From: Hymenobacter mucosus
GTDB taxonomy: Bacteria > Bacteroidota > Bacteroidia > Cytophagales > Hymenobacteraceae
Assembly: GCF_900188255.1 (NCBI RefSeq)
Contig: NZ_FZNS01000015.1
Coordinates: forward strand, 1 to 64,000
DNA: 64,000 nucleotides
Direction of reading: 5' to 3'
Each line of letters begins with the position of its first letter. Within the stretch, counting starts at the first letter, position 1. This document shows positions 43,489 through 51,708 of the stretch, in pieces. Below the pieces are notes generated by a model, which saw nothing but the letters and a program-made list of their open reading frames with translations, did not search any database and was not told where the DNA came from. The position numbers and the translations under genes were made by a program.

Positions 43489-45364
43489 CTTGCTTATTGG
43501 TCGGCTTGGTGGGCAAAAACTCGTGTAATTCGGTGGCTATTTGATTGCGGTGAGCACGAATGTCGTCGATGCCCCAACTGGTTCGGTGGATACCTTTCTT
43601 GTCGTGATACTTCAGGAAGGCATTCTTAGTAGCAGGCGGGATAAAATTCCCTGCCCCATCATTTTCAATGATTATTCTCCGCTTGGTTACAAAAAGGGCG
43701 TTCCCATAGGAGCGATTGGTACTCGCATCCAGCAGGGTCAAATTACCAATGTTGTTTTTCGTTAGCTCGTCATTCACTTCTTCCCCCGCCAGTTTGATAA
43801 TATCCTGCTGGATATCCTGGAATACCTCCCGGTCCTCACTCTTTTGTGCTGCCCGAAAGTCTTCAATGCGCTGAACCAAGTCAGCATCATTACTGAGTTG
43901 GGGCAAATCGTGCAGTGCCGCTTCTAGCCAGCTAATTTGGTCTTGCAGCACGATAAGCGGATTTTCCGAGGATGAATCAATGTGTTCGATGTCCCACTTT
44001 TCAAGCTTGAAGGCCTTAAAAGGGAATCGTGTGAAGCCCAGGGAAGAGTGGCGCTGCCGGATTACTTCCTGCAGGTTGAAGAGCAACAGCACCCGGCGAA
44101 CTAACTCACGGTTGTCATAGCTCACATTCAGGTAGGCTTCACCGTCATTAGCATCTTGGGCCCATTCCACTACACCGACTGATTTATCGACCAGCTTAGC
44201 CGCAATCTTAGCTTTTAAGCGCTTAGTAATGTCACTCTTGGTAGGTGCATCGTAAAGAGCCAATAAGTCTTCTACGCGCTCCCCACAATGAATCAAAAAG
44301 CCTATATAATGGTACCACTCAGGATGCAGGTACCACTCCAGCATCTGATTGAAGCGCGTGACCACCGTTCCCCATTCCTGCTTGATAAACTCATGCGAGG
44401 GGTCAACATTGGCTCGCAAGTAGTAAAAGCGGAAGGTGGCGTGGCCATCCGTACCCGTCTTCTTATCTAGTTCAGGGTTCTTCTGCCGCTCCTGTTGACG
44501 AATAACCTCGAAAACGAACTCAATACGGGCGCTGGCATTGTTTGCTCCTTTGTTCAGGAACCACCACAGGTCATCGTTTTGCAACGCATTTTCTATGCGG
44601 TCCCATTCGCCGGCAATTTCGAGTTGTTGCAATTTCCCTAACTCATTGGCATCCTGACCAAAGTTTCGGGTCTGCAGAAACAAGGCTTTGATTAGCTCAG
44701 CGTTAGTTAAAGGTATCTTACCAAGATTGATGCGGGTGAAGCTTTCGATGGGATTTTCGTCTTTAGCTAGCTCATACCAGATGACCTTTACCATGCCCTG
44801 TACATTGGGATGCTCGGGGGTTCCTACCAGAGTCCCGATTATCGTATCACGGGCTGGTCGCTGTGGCCCTCTGCTTTCAAACCACTCCCGGATATAGCTA
44901 TAAGCCTGGGAGATGTAATGAGAATCAATACTATTCTCATTGCCTTCGCTAATGTGCTCCAGGAAGCGGTTGGTATCGTTCCGCGTTTCATACCGTAGCG
45001 TGAATATATCATTGCCATAGGCACTGGCAAAGGACTCATCTTGCGGCAGATGCACCCGCGTTAGGTACACAAACAGGATTTTCAGGGTTGTGAGCCGTTG
45101 CTGCCCATCAACAATTTCCCAGCTTTGCTTTGGGTCACCTGGCTCAGCTGCAGTCGCAACTTCAGGGCAGGGCCGAACTACAATAGGCTGCAAGCAATAG
45201 AACTCCCCAGGGTTCTTGTTCTTTTTGTTAGCAAATTCAGATATGTCATTTAATAGGTCAACTACTTGTTGTTTATCCCAGCGGTAGCCGCGTTGATAAG
45301 ACGGGATAAAGAAATCTTTCCCAAGTAGTTCGCCTATGGAATAGAGTCGTACAGCGTTTTCCAT
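43475..45364 (-). CDS. DUF262 + DUF1524/HNH protein (GmrSD-like)
   Basis: 629 aa from ATG 45364 (MENAVRLYSIGELLGKDFF); a GTG at 45445 overlapping the WYL stop (TAGTG) would add 27 residues. DUF262 signature: FFIPSYQRGYRW and EIVDGQQRLTTLKILFVYL. C-terminal DUF1524-like part: WDIEHIDSSSENP, NIGNLTLLDASTNRSYGN, FVTKRR, the His and Asn positions of an HNH-type nuclease. Family members cut modified DNA using the DUF262 NTPase. Located between a WYL regulator and a second DUF262 protein. Confidence 0.82.
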   Translation of the reverse strand: MENAVRLYSIGELLGKDFFIPSYQRGYRWDKQQVVDLLNDISEFANKKNKNPGEFYCLQPIVVRPCPEVATAAEPGDPKQSWEIVDGQQRLTTLKILFVYLTRVHLPQDESFASAYGNDIFTLRYETRNDTNRFLEHISEGNENSIDSHYISQAYSYIREWFESRGPQRPARDTIIGTLVGTPEHPNVQGMVKVIWYELAKDENPIESFTRINLGKIPLTNAELIKALFLQTRNFGQDANELGKLQQLEIAGEWDRIENALQNDDLWWFLNKGANNASARIEFVFEVIRQQERQKNPELDKKTGTDGHATFRFYYLRANVDPSHEFIKQEWGTVVTRFNQMLEWYLHPEWYHYIGFLIHCGERVEDLLALYDAPTKSDITKRLKAKIAAKLVDKSVGVVEWAQDANDGEAYLNVSYDNRELVRRVLLLFNLQEVIRQRHSSLGFTRFPFKAFKLEKWDIEHIDSSSENPLIVLQDQISWLEAALHDLPQLSNDADLVQRIEDFRAAQKSEDREVFQDIQQDIIKLAGEEVNDELTKNNIGNLTLLDASTNRSYGNALFVTKRRIIIENDGAGNFIPPATKNAFLKYHDKKGIHRTSWGIDDIRAHRNQIATELHEFLPTKPTNKQDEKV

Positions 45365-45444
45365 GAAGCACAAGGCAATTGCGTGAAGTTGATTAGGAAG
45401 CGTTTGGGTTTGGCAGGTTGATGGCTTAAGACTCTCCTGGGCCA

Positions 45445-46356
45445 CTATGTAGTACAGCCTGAAACTGCAGCAGCATGAATCTGCTTAACCTGCATCTTTA
45501 ATGACGCAGGGGCTAGTACTTGCACCTGGTCGCCGAGAGACAGCAACTCCATCAGCAGGTCATGGGTGTTGTAGACAGTCAACTGAATCAGTAGCTCCTC
45601 ATCCGTATCCACCAACACACGCTGTGAACTGTGTAGTGGGAATGACTTGAGGTATTGGCCCTGCGTTGGTTTCAGTGCCAGAACAATTTCCGCCGGTGGC
45701 TCATGGTCCGGGCGAATAATGCCGAAGCTGTGAGCGTAGTACACCTCGGGCTGAAAGTTCGCAGGAGGCTCAAATGAATGAGTTGTCGATTCCAGCGCCT
45801 GGATGCGGTCTAGTCCGAAGCACCGAAGGACGTCCCGAACTGGGTCGTGTGCCAGCAGATACCATCGGCCTTTGAATTCTTTGAGCAACAGCGGGGAGAC
45901 AGTCCGGGTCGAGGGCTCATCGTCCCAGAACTTGTGGTACTGAAAAGATACTTGGCGGCGTTGCTGCACGGAACGCACCAGTGGCTGCAGCCATTCCGTG
46001 CCCAGGGGGCGCCGAGATTCCCACTGCACAAACGGGCTCAGTGCCGTTGGCAGCCGCAGGAATTCCTGTAGCTCAAATGCGTCGTGCAGCCGCTGGTAGC
46101 CTTCCGGCAGCGGGTCCGTCGAGGTAATCACGTAGCCGCCTGCTCGCCGGTCATGCGCAATGGTAACGCCGAAGCGCTCCGCGATTTTGGGTAAGTCGCG
46201 CTGGAAGGTGCGCTGCGAATAGTTAGCAGCCAGGTCCTGCAGCGAAGTCTGTTCCAACAAGTAGTTGCGTAGTTCCTCAAAAGGGACAGCCCGGCGAAGG
46301 CTCTGCAGGCGCAGTACCAGAAGTAGCTGACGAAGAAAGTGGGCGTGGGTGGTCAC
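45445..46356 (-). CDS. WYL-domain transcriptional regulator
   Basis: 303 aa. N-terminal winged-helix (RRAVPFEELRNYLLEQ, YSQRTFQRDLPKIAERFGVTI) and a WYL domain with SFQYHKFWDDEPSTRTVSPLLLKEFKGRWYLLAHD in parts, then a C-terminal ligand-type extension (ETVYNTHDLLMELLSLGDQVQVL-like). WYL regulators often control defence loci and respond to nucleic acid ligands. First gene of the DUF262 operon. The 180 bp upstream (46357-46537) holds no gene. Confidence 0.85.
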   Translation of the reverse strand: MTTHAHFLRQLLLVLRLQSLRRAVPFEELRNYLLEQTSLQDLAANYSQRTFQRDLPKIAERFGVTIAHDRRAGGYVITSTDPLPEGYQRLHDAFELQEFLRLPTALSPFVQWESRRPLGTEWLQPLVRSVQQRRQVSFQYHKFWDDEPSTRTVSPLLLKEFKGRWYLLAHDPVRDVLRCFGLDRIQALESTTHSFEPPANFQPEVYYAHSFGIIRPDHEPPAEIVLALKPTQGQYLKSFPLHSSQRVLVDTDEELLIQLTVYNTHDLLMELLSLGDQVQVLAPASLKMQVKQIHAAAVSGCTT

Positions 46357-46537
46357 GAAAAGGATAGGAGCTACCGTGCGATAGATGAAGTAAGCAGGCT
46401 ATTCGTTTGGCATAATTGACGGGATAAAGAATAGCATAGCGTCATCAGAAAGCCATAAATCTGCATGAGGCAGAGTGCAAGATAAGGATTGGCAATGAAG
46501 CACGAACAGGCATTTATATATTGCTGTCCCTACCAAG

Positions 46538-46810
46538 TCACATGGTTTCCAGCATCTGCAGAACTCTTTCCTTTACCCACCATGCCCCCCATCGCTCAAG
46601 CTGCTCAGAGGCAGCCCCGTAATGCCGTTGTGCCTGCTGCCATCCTTCTTCACCGGCCGCTACCAGCTCAGCTAGGCTGAGCCCTTGATTCTGATATTGA
46701 CTGGCCACGGAAGCCACATAGAGCGACACCGCAGCGGGAACGGCAGGGTTGGCTGCAGGTAGCTTGTGCACCTTAGTACTAGGCTTTGTGATTCGAATAG
46801 CGCGTAGCAT
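46538..46810 (-). CDS. truncated RpoD-like sigma factor mimic
   Basis: 90 aa. The opening MLRAIRITK resembles the start of Bacteroidetes RpoD (MRQLKITK). Residues 32-46 (VASVASQYQNQGLSL) match the region 2.1/2.2 line VSVAKQYQNQGLSL. Residues 47-64 follow the DLINEGNLGLIKAAKRF spacing with changed residues, and 74-85 (WGAWWVKERVLQ) match YAVWWIRQSILQ of region 2.3/2.4. It stops there: no regions 3 or 4, and region 1.2 is gone. So it could contact core RNA polymerase but not act as a full sigma factor. Lies 9 nt after the FtsZ-like gene, same strand. Confidence 0.7.
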   Translation of the reverse strand: MLRAIRITKPSTKVHKLPAANPAVPAAVSLYVASVASQYQNQGLSLAELVAAGEEGWQQAQRHYGAASEQLERWGAWWVKERVLQMLETM

Positions 46811-46819
46811 GGACTTTAG

Positions 46820-47401
46820 CTAAGTCAGAATGATTCGCCGGCCTACGAGTAGCAGCCGGATGCGTTCGCCGAGCGCGGGCTCAAGCCCATGTCCAAACAC
46901 GACTTCGGCTTGGCGGCCAGTCTGGTCCATTAGATACTCCAGAATCTGCGTTAGCTCATCCATTTCCAACTCAGCAGACATCCCGCTTTGTATAGCCAGC
47001 AAGATTCGTTGGGCAGGCAGGGAGCCATCACCCAGCATTGTGGAACTGTTCCACAGCTGCGGGCCCGTCACCTCAGCGCGGCTCTGGCCTTCCCCGGTTG
47101 CCATCCCAAACTGTAGAGAAGTTGCGTCGCTCATCACTTCCCACACGTCTTGGTGGTCCACGTTGATTTCGCCGGTATACGTCAGAATATGCTGCAGGAC
47201 TGTCAGCAGACTGCTTTCTGTGGTGGGCGTCAGCGCCTGCACAGCGGATAGGTCAACTCCCTCCTGCTTCCAGTACGTCAATAGAGCCGCTGCTTGGGTT
47301 GGAAGCTCAGGATGAGACAGAATGGGGTAAGCTTGCATGAGGGGCCGGGCTGATTCCTCACTAAGTTGCGAGCCCACAGCGACAAAACATGTCGTTCTCA
47401 T
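46820..47401 (-). CDS. FtsZ C-terminal-subdomain mimic
   Basis: 193 aa. Residues 55-190 follow Bacteroidetes FtsZ from helix H7 to the end of the second globular subdomain. The T7 loop motif N-x-D-x-x-D is kept as NVDHQD (80-85). RILLAIQSG (132-140) matches ILLNITSG, MDELTQILEYL matches MDEIGEITDYI, and AEVVFGHGLEPALGERIRLL matches ADLIWGN-LGDKI. The GTP-binding N-terminal subdomain (GGGTGTG) is absent; the first 55 residues are unrelated. Such a domain could cap FtsZ filaments; that is inference. It heads a two-gene unit with the sigma mimic and diverges from the GIY-YIG gene. Confidence 0.72.
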   Translation of the reverse strand: MRTTCFVAVGSQLSEESARPLMQAYPILSHPELPTQAAALLTYWKQEGVDLSAVQALTPTTESSLLTVLQHILTYTGEINVDHQDVWEVMSDATSLQFGMATGEGQSRAEVTGPQLWNSSTMLGDGSLPAQRILLAIQSGMSAELEMDELTQILEYLMDQTGRQAEVVFGHGLEPALGERIRLLLVGRRIILT

Positions 47402-47561
47402 CCAACTCGAAATTTCAGGCCGTTTACGAGCTGAATATTCGGGATATCTTCGATTTGCATTGACGCATTCTTTGAACCTTATTAAGCTGAAATACTAACT
47501 AGAAGGCGCTAATCCGATGACCGACTAATCCTCTTTAGAGCAAGAAAGCGAACTGGCTGCT

Positions 47562-48605
47562 TTGCTCAATGATTATCACCAGCGGTATCCAGAAGCTGAA
47601 AGCCCCGCCTCGTATATGATGGGTTTTGGCCCAGAGCAGTTGTGCGCCATTCTGCGGAATGCTGATGGCCGGGAGATTGTCTTCAGCTACCCTGGCCTGG
47701 ACCAGGGGGTACTGGATGGCTGCGCCTATCGGTATAAGGATACCCTGCAAGCAGGCACATCCGGCAACCCCATCACCCTGCAGGAGCTACTGTATGCCCG
47801 CGGTCTACCCTGCCAGGACAATACGGTGAAGCTCGTCCGGCACCGGGATGGCAGTGGTGGGCTGGACTTGCACGACTTGTACCGCAACCACCGCCCCGCC
47901 TTCCTTGATTACCAGCGCCAGCAGGGAAATCCTGTTTTTGACAAATGCGAATTCATTGTGGCCTGCCTGGGTGAGGCAGGCAGCCGGTCCCGCTTCGTGG
48001 GGGTTTTCCAGGTGCTGGGTATTGAGCGGAGAACGGAAGAGCATCTGTACTACAACCTGGTTGAAGTCCCCGGCTTTGACGACCTGAAAGAGCGGGTCAT
48101 CTTCGATTGGGGCCGTGCCGCGCTCAGCTGGCATCAATGGCTACGCCCGGAAACAGGCAGAACCGTGCTGGAGATTCAGCCGAAGCCGTTCAGCCAGCCT
48201 TTTACCGACTACCTGGATTTCACCCTCTCGTTCGCGGAGCTGGCACAACTCGTTACCAGCCAGTCGCCACGCGACGAGTGGTACCGCATGCTCTCGGCAA
48301 CGGCCGGCGTGTATTTGATTTTGGACCAGTCCAGTGGGAAGCAATACATCGGCTCCGCTTCGGGCACGGAAGGTATTTGGGGCCGGTGGAAGGACTACGT
48401 GGCCACGCGTGGCCACGGGGGCAACGCGGAACTAGTAAAACTCTTAGCGGCTGACGCGCAGCACGGCCGGCATTTCCAATTCACGGTTCTGATGACCCTG
48501 CCCAAAACCATGACCCGGCCCGAAGTCATCAAGCGCGAATACCTCTTTATGAAAAAGCTCGGCTCCCGCGCCCACGGCCTTAATCAGAAAGCGTCCCATG
48601 AATAA
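47562..48605 (+). CDS. GIY-YIG nuclease-domain protein with a disrupted start
   Basis: About 347 aa from TTG 47562. C-terminal GIY-YIG domain: AGVYLILDQSSGKQYIGSASG, then GRWKDYVATRGHGG and KREYLFMKKLGSRAHGLNQK. The N-terminal 230 residues look like the DUF-type partner domain found before GIY-YIG in stand-alone nucleases. The natural start appears to be ATG 47517 (ATG ACC GAC), but codon 4 is TAA; reading through gives SSLEQESELAALL before the TTG. A C-to-T change (CAA to TAA) would explain this, so the gene is either reinitiated or recently broken. Overlaps the next gene by 8 nt. Confidence 0.7.
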   Translation: MLNDYHQRYPEAESPASYMMGFGPEQLCAILRNADGREIVFSYPGLDQGVLDGCAYRYKDTLQAGTSGNPITLQELLYARGLPCQDNTVKLVRHRDGSGGLDLHDLYRNHRPAFLDYQRQQGNPVFDKCEFIVACLGEAGSRSRFVGVFQVLGIERRTEEHLYYNLVEVPGFDDLKERVIFDWGRAALSWHQWLRPETGRTVLEIQPKPFSQPFTDYLDFTLSFAELAQLVTSQSPRDEWYRMLSATAGVYLILDQSSGKQYIGSASGTEGIWGRWKDYVATRGHGGNAELVKLLAADAQHGRHFQFTVLMTLPKTMTRPEVIKREYLFMKKLGSRAHGLNQKASHE

Positions 48606-48885
48606 TAAAGCAACCATTACTACCCACGCAGGCCTAACACTCGACTTGGCACAAATCAAGTGCTTCAAGCTGTCGCCGTTTCTTATGGATGGCAACGACA
48701 CGCGGCAACTGCTGGTGGAGTACAAAACCCGGCCGGTGTATGTGCTGCACCCGGGCACCAAGCTGTGGGAGAAGGAGTACCTGGCCGATGTCATTGCCTA
48801 CGACTTCCCAAACTATGAATCCGCGCAGGCGCACTTGCGCGAGTGGGAGGAAATCTGGCATGACTACCTAAATGGGCAGGATTAA
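48598..48885 (+). CDS. small hypothetical protein coupled to the GIY-YIG gene
   Basis: 95 aa, starting MNNKATITTHAGLTLDL. Mixed alpha/beta (LLVEYKTRPVYVLHPGTKL, ESAQAHLREWEEIWHDYL). Its ATG overlaps the end of the GIY-YIG gene, so they are co-translated. No family recognised. The following 48886-49082 holds no gene. Confidence 0.6.
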   Translation: MNNKATITTHAGLTLDLAQIKCFKLSPFLMDGNDTRQLLVEYKTRPVYVLHPGTKLWEKEYLADVIAYDFPNYESAQAHLREWEEIWHDYLNGQD

Positions 48886-49082
48886 CGTACCTGGGGCAAT
48901 GGCGATAGTGTGGCACGAGCAGCTTCTTAGTTCGCTTGCATTGCCTACGGTCCGTCGCTGATGGTTCGTAGGCGATTTATTTTATGCTGGTTTGAGACTT
49001 TACCAAGAATGTGAACCTAAGCCCATCCGTGAAAATGCTACTCCTATCTTGTGTCTTTTCTTAGGATCCGCATCTCGTTAAT

Positions 49083-51632
49083 ATGGAAGAGGCTGAAGTA
49101 ATCGCCGGTTGTGAACACCTCTTGGGGTTGATAAAGGAGCGCGACCGCAAGCTGCTGGTGTTGAAGTATGTCAACTTCCTGGATTGGTTCGGGATGGGTC
49201 TCCGCCGCAACCCCGAGCGGGTTGCCATCATCGACACCTTTTTACAAGCCAACAACATCACCGTGTGGTGCAAGCGCGAGTCGCAACGCTCTATCGCCCA
49301 TTTTGACCGCCGGACCACCGACCGAATCACCTTCCGCCTCGAAGGGGCAGCCAAAACCATGCAGAACGGCCAGGACCAGATAAGCTACGACAACGCCGGC
49401 ACCATTGAGGTCGTCAAGCAGGACAGCGGCATTACGCTCTATCCTCACCAGAAGGAGGCCTTGCAGCATCTGAATGATAAAATCACCAAGTCCGGGAAGG
49501 TGCCCTTTGCGGGCTTGCTCGTCTTGCCAACTGGCGGCGGGAAAACCCTGACGGCGGCCCATTGGCTGTGCACCAACCTGCTTAACCAGAACAAGAAAAT
49601 CCTCTGGATTGCCCACCGGCACGAACTCCTGGACCAGGCCAAGGCGACGTTCCATGAACGGCTGGCTTTTCAGGACATTCTGCGTACCAAGCCGTCGTTC
49701 AACTACCGCATCATCTCGGGCATTCACGACAAGCCGGTGCACATCCGGCCCACCGATGACCTCATCATTGCCAGCAAGGACAGCCTGAACGCCGGCTTCA
49801 AGTACCTGCTGGATAAATGGCTGGTCAACCAGGAAGAAGTGTTTCTCATCATCGACGAGGCGCACCACGCGACGGCCCGCACCTACAGAAAGCTCATCGA
49901 GAGCATCCGCGGCAGCGTCAAGCAATTTCGGATGATTGGCTTGACGGCGACGCCCTTCCGTACGGTCGAGGAAGAGCAGGGGCTGTTGGCCAAAGTGTTC
50001 CCGGACGACATCATCTACAAGATTGACCTACGTAAGCTCATCACCCGCGGCATCCTATCCGAGCCCGTCTTTGAGAGTGTCGAAACCGACTTCAACGTCC
50101 TGAGCCTGTTCAACAAGCAGGAGCTGGACAAGCTGAACTACTTCGACATTGGCAGCATCGGCGAGGGAACGGCCAAAACTATCGCCCAAAACGACCAACG
50201 CAACTGGTGCATCGTCAACCGCTACTGCGAGAACAAGGACAAGTACAAGCAGACCCTGGTGTTCGCACTCAATCAGGACAACGCCATTGCCCTGAAAAAG
50301 CTGTTTCAACTCAAGGACATCCGCTGCGAGTACGTGCTCTCCTCCATTCGGGACCAAGCCACCGGCGTCACCATTTCCAGCAAGGGCAACAAAGAGATTA
50401 TCCAGCGCTTCCGGGCCGGGGAGCTGGACGTGTTGATAAACGTCAACATCCTAACGGAAGGCACGGATTTGCCCAATGTCCAAACCGTTTTCCTGGCCCG
50501 GCCGACCATCTCGCCGACCTTGATGACGCAGATGATTGGGCGGGGGCTGCGCGGCGAAAAGGCCGGCGGCACCAAGGAAGCTTACATCGTCAGCTTCATT
50601 GACAACTGGGAGGACAAGGTTGCCTGGGTCAACCCCGAACGGTTGATAATCGAGGAGAACACCGACTTCAGGGACACGCAGAAAAACACCCAAAAGCAGC
50701 TGGTCCGGCTCATTTCTATCAGCAAGATTGAAGAGTTCGCGGTGTTGGTGAACGACCACATCGACAAAGCCGACAAGGAGAAGTTGGAAAACATGCCCTT
50801 CATCGAGCGCTTGCCGCTCGGCATTTACCACTTCTCCTTATTAAGTCAGTTCGAGGAGGAAGCCCGGGAGAAGAACTGCGAGGTTCTCGTGTACAGCAAC
50901 CTCAAGCAGCCCTACGCCGATTTGATGCATGCACTCCCCACGCTGGTAGCGGGACTGAAGGCCCCGGTGGCGGATTACCTGTCGGAAGCGCAGCTGCAGG
51001 ACCTAAGCGCGACCATCGAGAGCCAGATTTTCTTCGGCCACGACTTGTACCCGGGGTACAGCCCGCAAGATGTTAAGGACATCGTGCAGTACTACTACCA
51101 AAGCGAATCGCTGCCGAGCTATATCGAGTTGCAGGACCGGGCCAAGTTTGATGTAACCAACGTGGCCAATGATATTCTGGCAGGCGACTACAGTCGTTCG
51201 CAGGAAGAAGCCTACAAAAGTCAGTTGTGGGACGAGCACGAATCACAGTGGAAAACCTTTTTTGGCCACGACAAACGCTACTTCCTACATGAAGTTGATT
51301 TGGCCATCCGCCGCATCAGCAACCCCGACCTCTACCAGCGCCCCACCATCATCCCCACCGACCGGAAGGAGCTACGCCGACTAGAGGAACTGCCGATGGG
51401 GGAAATCCGGGAGCAGAACCCGGCGTACTGGAAATGGCTCAGTGACCAGGTGTACGAGAAACATCGCGATGGCGAAGGGTACTACCAGAGTGCCGAAGGC
51501 GATTACCGAAGCAAAAACAAGCTCGACTTTCAACTGGACCACATAACGGCGATAAGCAATGGGGGCCTTACCACTTTTGAGAACCTGCAACTGTTGACCC
51601 GAAAGCAAAACGCTGTAAAAGGAGCCCGGTGA
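49083..51632 (+). CDS. SF2 helicase with C-terminal HNH nuclease
   Basis: 849 aa. Residues 1-115: unassigned N-terminal domain. About 115-500: DEAD/ResIII helicase with Walker A LPTGGGKTLTA (148-158), DEAH in IIDEAHHA (258-261), GLTATPFRT, and motif VI QMIGRGLRG. Residues 500-800: helical region. Last 35 residues: HNH nuclease, FQLDHITAISNGGLTTFENLQLL then RKQNAVKGAR (in pieces). A single chain thus joins DNA translocation with cutting. Gene 76 nt upstream of the cold-shock/zinc-ribbon gene, same strand, probably one unit. Confidence 0.85.
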   Translation: MEEAEVIAGCEHLLGLIKERDRKLLVLKYVNFLDWFGMGLRRNPERVAIIDTFLQANNITVWCKRESQRSIAHFDRRTTDRITFRLEGAAKTMQNGQDQISYDNAGTIEVVKQDSGITLYPHQKEALQHLNDKITKSGKVPFAGLLVLPTGGGKTLTAAHWLCTNLLNQNKKILWIAHRHELLDQAKATFHERLAFQDILRTKPSFNYRIISGIHDKPVHIRPTDDLIIASKDSLNAGFKYLLDKWLVNQEEVFLIIDEAHHATARTYRKLIESIRGSVKQFRMIGLTATPFRTVEEEQGLLAKVFPDDIIYKIDLRKLITRGILSEPVFESVETDFNVLSLFNKQELDKLNYFDIGSIGEGTAKTIAQNDQRNWCIVNRYCENKDKYKQTLVFALNQDNAIALKKLFQLKDIRCEYVLSSIRDQATGVTISSKGNKEIIQRFRAGELDVLINVNILTEGTDLPNVQTVFLARPTISPTLMTQMIGRGLRGEKAGGTKEAYIVSFIDNWEDKVAWVNPERLIIEENTDFRDTQKNTQKQLVRLISISKIEEFAVLVNDHIDKADKEKLENMPFIERLPLGIYHFSLLSQFEEEAREKNCEVLVYSNLKQPYADLMHALPTLVAGLKAPVADYLSEAQLQDLSATIESQIFFGHDLYPGYSPQDVKDIVQYYYQSESLPSYIELQDRAKFDVTNVANDILAGDYSRSQEEAYKSQLWDEHESQWKTFFGHDKRYFLHEVDLAIRRISNPDLYQRPTIIPTDRKELRRLEELPMGEIREQNPAYWKWLSDQVYEKHRDGEGYYQSAEGDYRSKNKLDFQLDHITAISNGGLTTFENLQLLTRKQNAVKGAR

Positions 51633-51708
51633 GAATATAAGACCATGGGCTCCAGCGCCTTCGTAAAGACCACGTCCTGGTTACCCGTTTCAAACGCCAA
51701 CAAATTGA

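Noticed and set aside
41101..45364. DndB-like (DGQHR) identity for the DUF262 proteins
   Set aside because: The DGQQR motif and flanking RDYxQGR/PSYQRGYRW lines are those of DUF262, and the genes are 15 kb from the Dnd-like operon.
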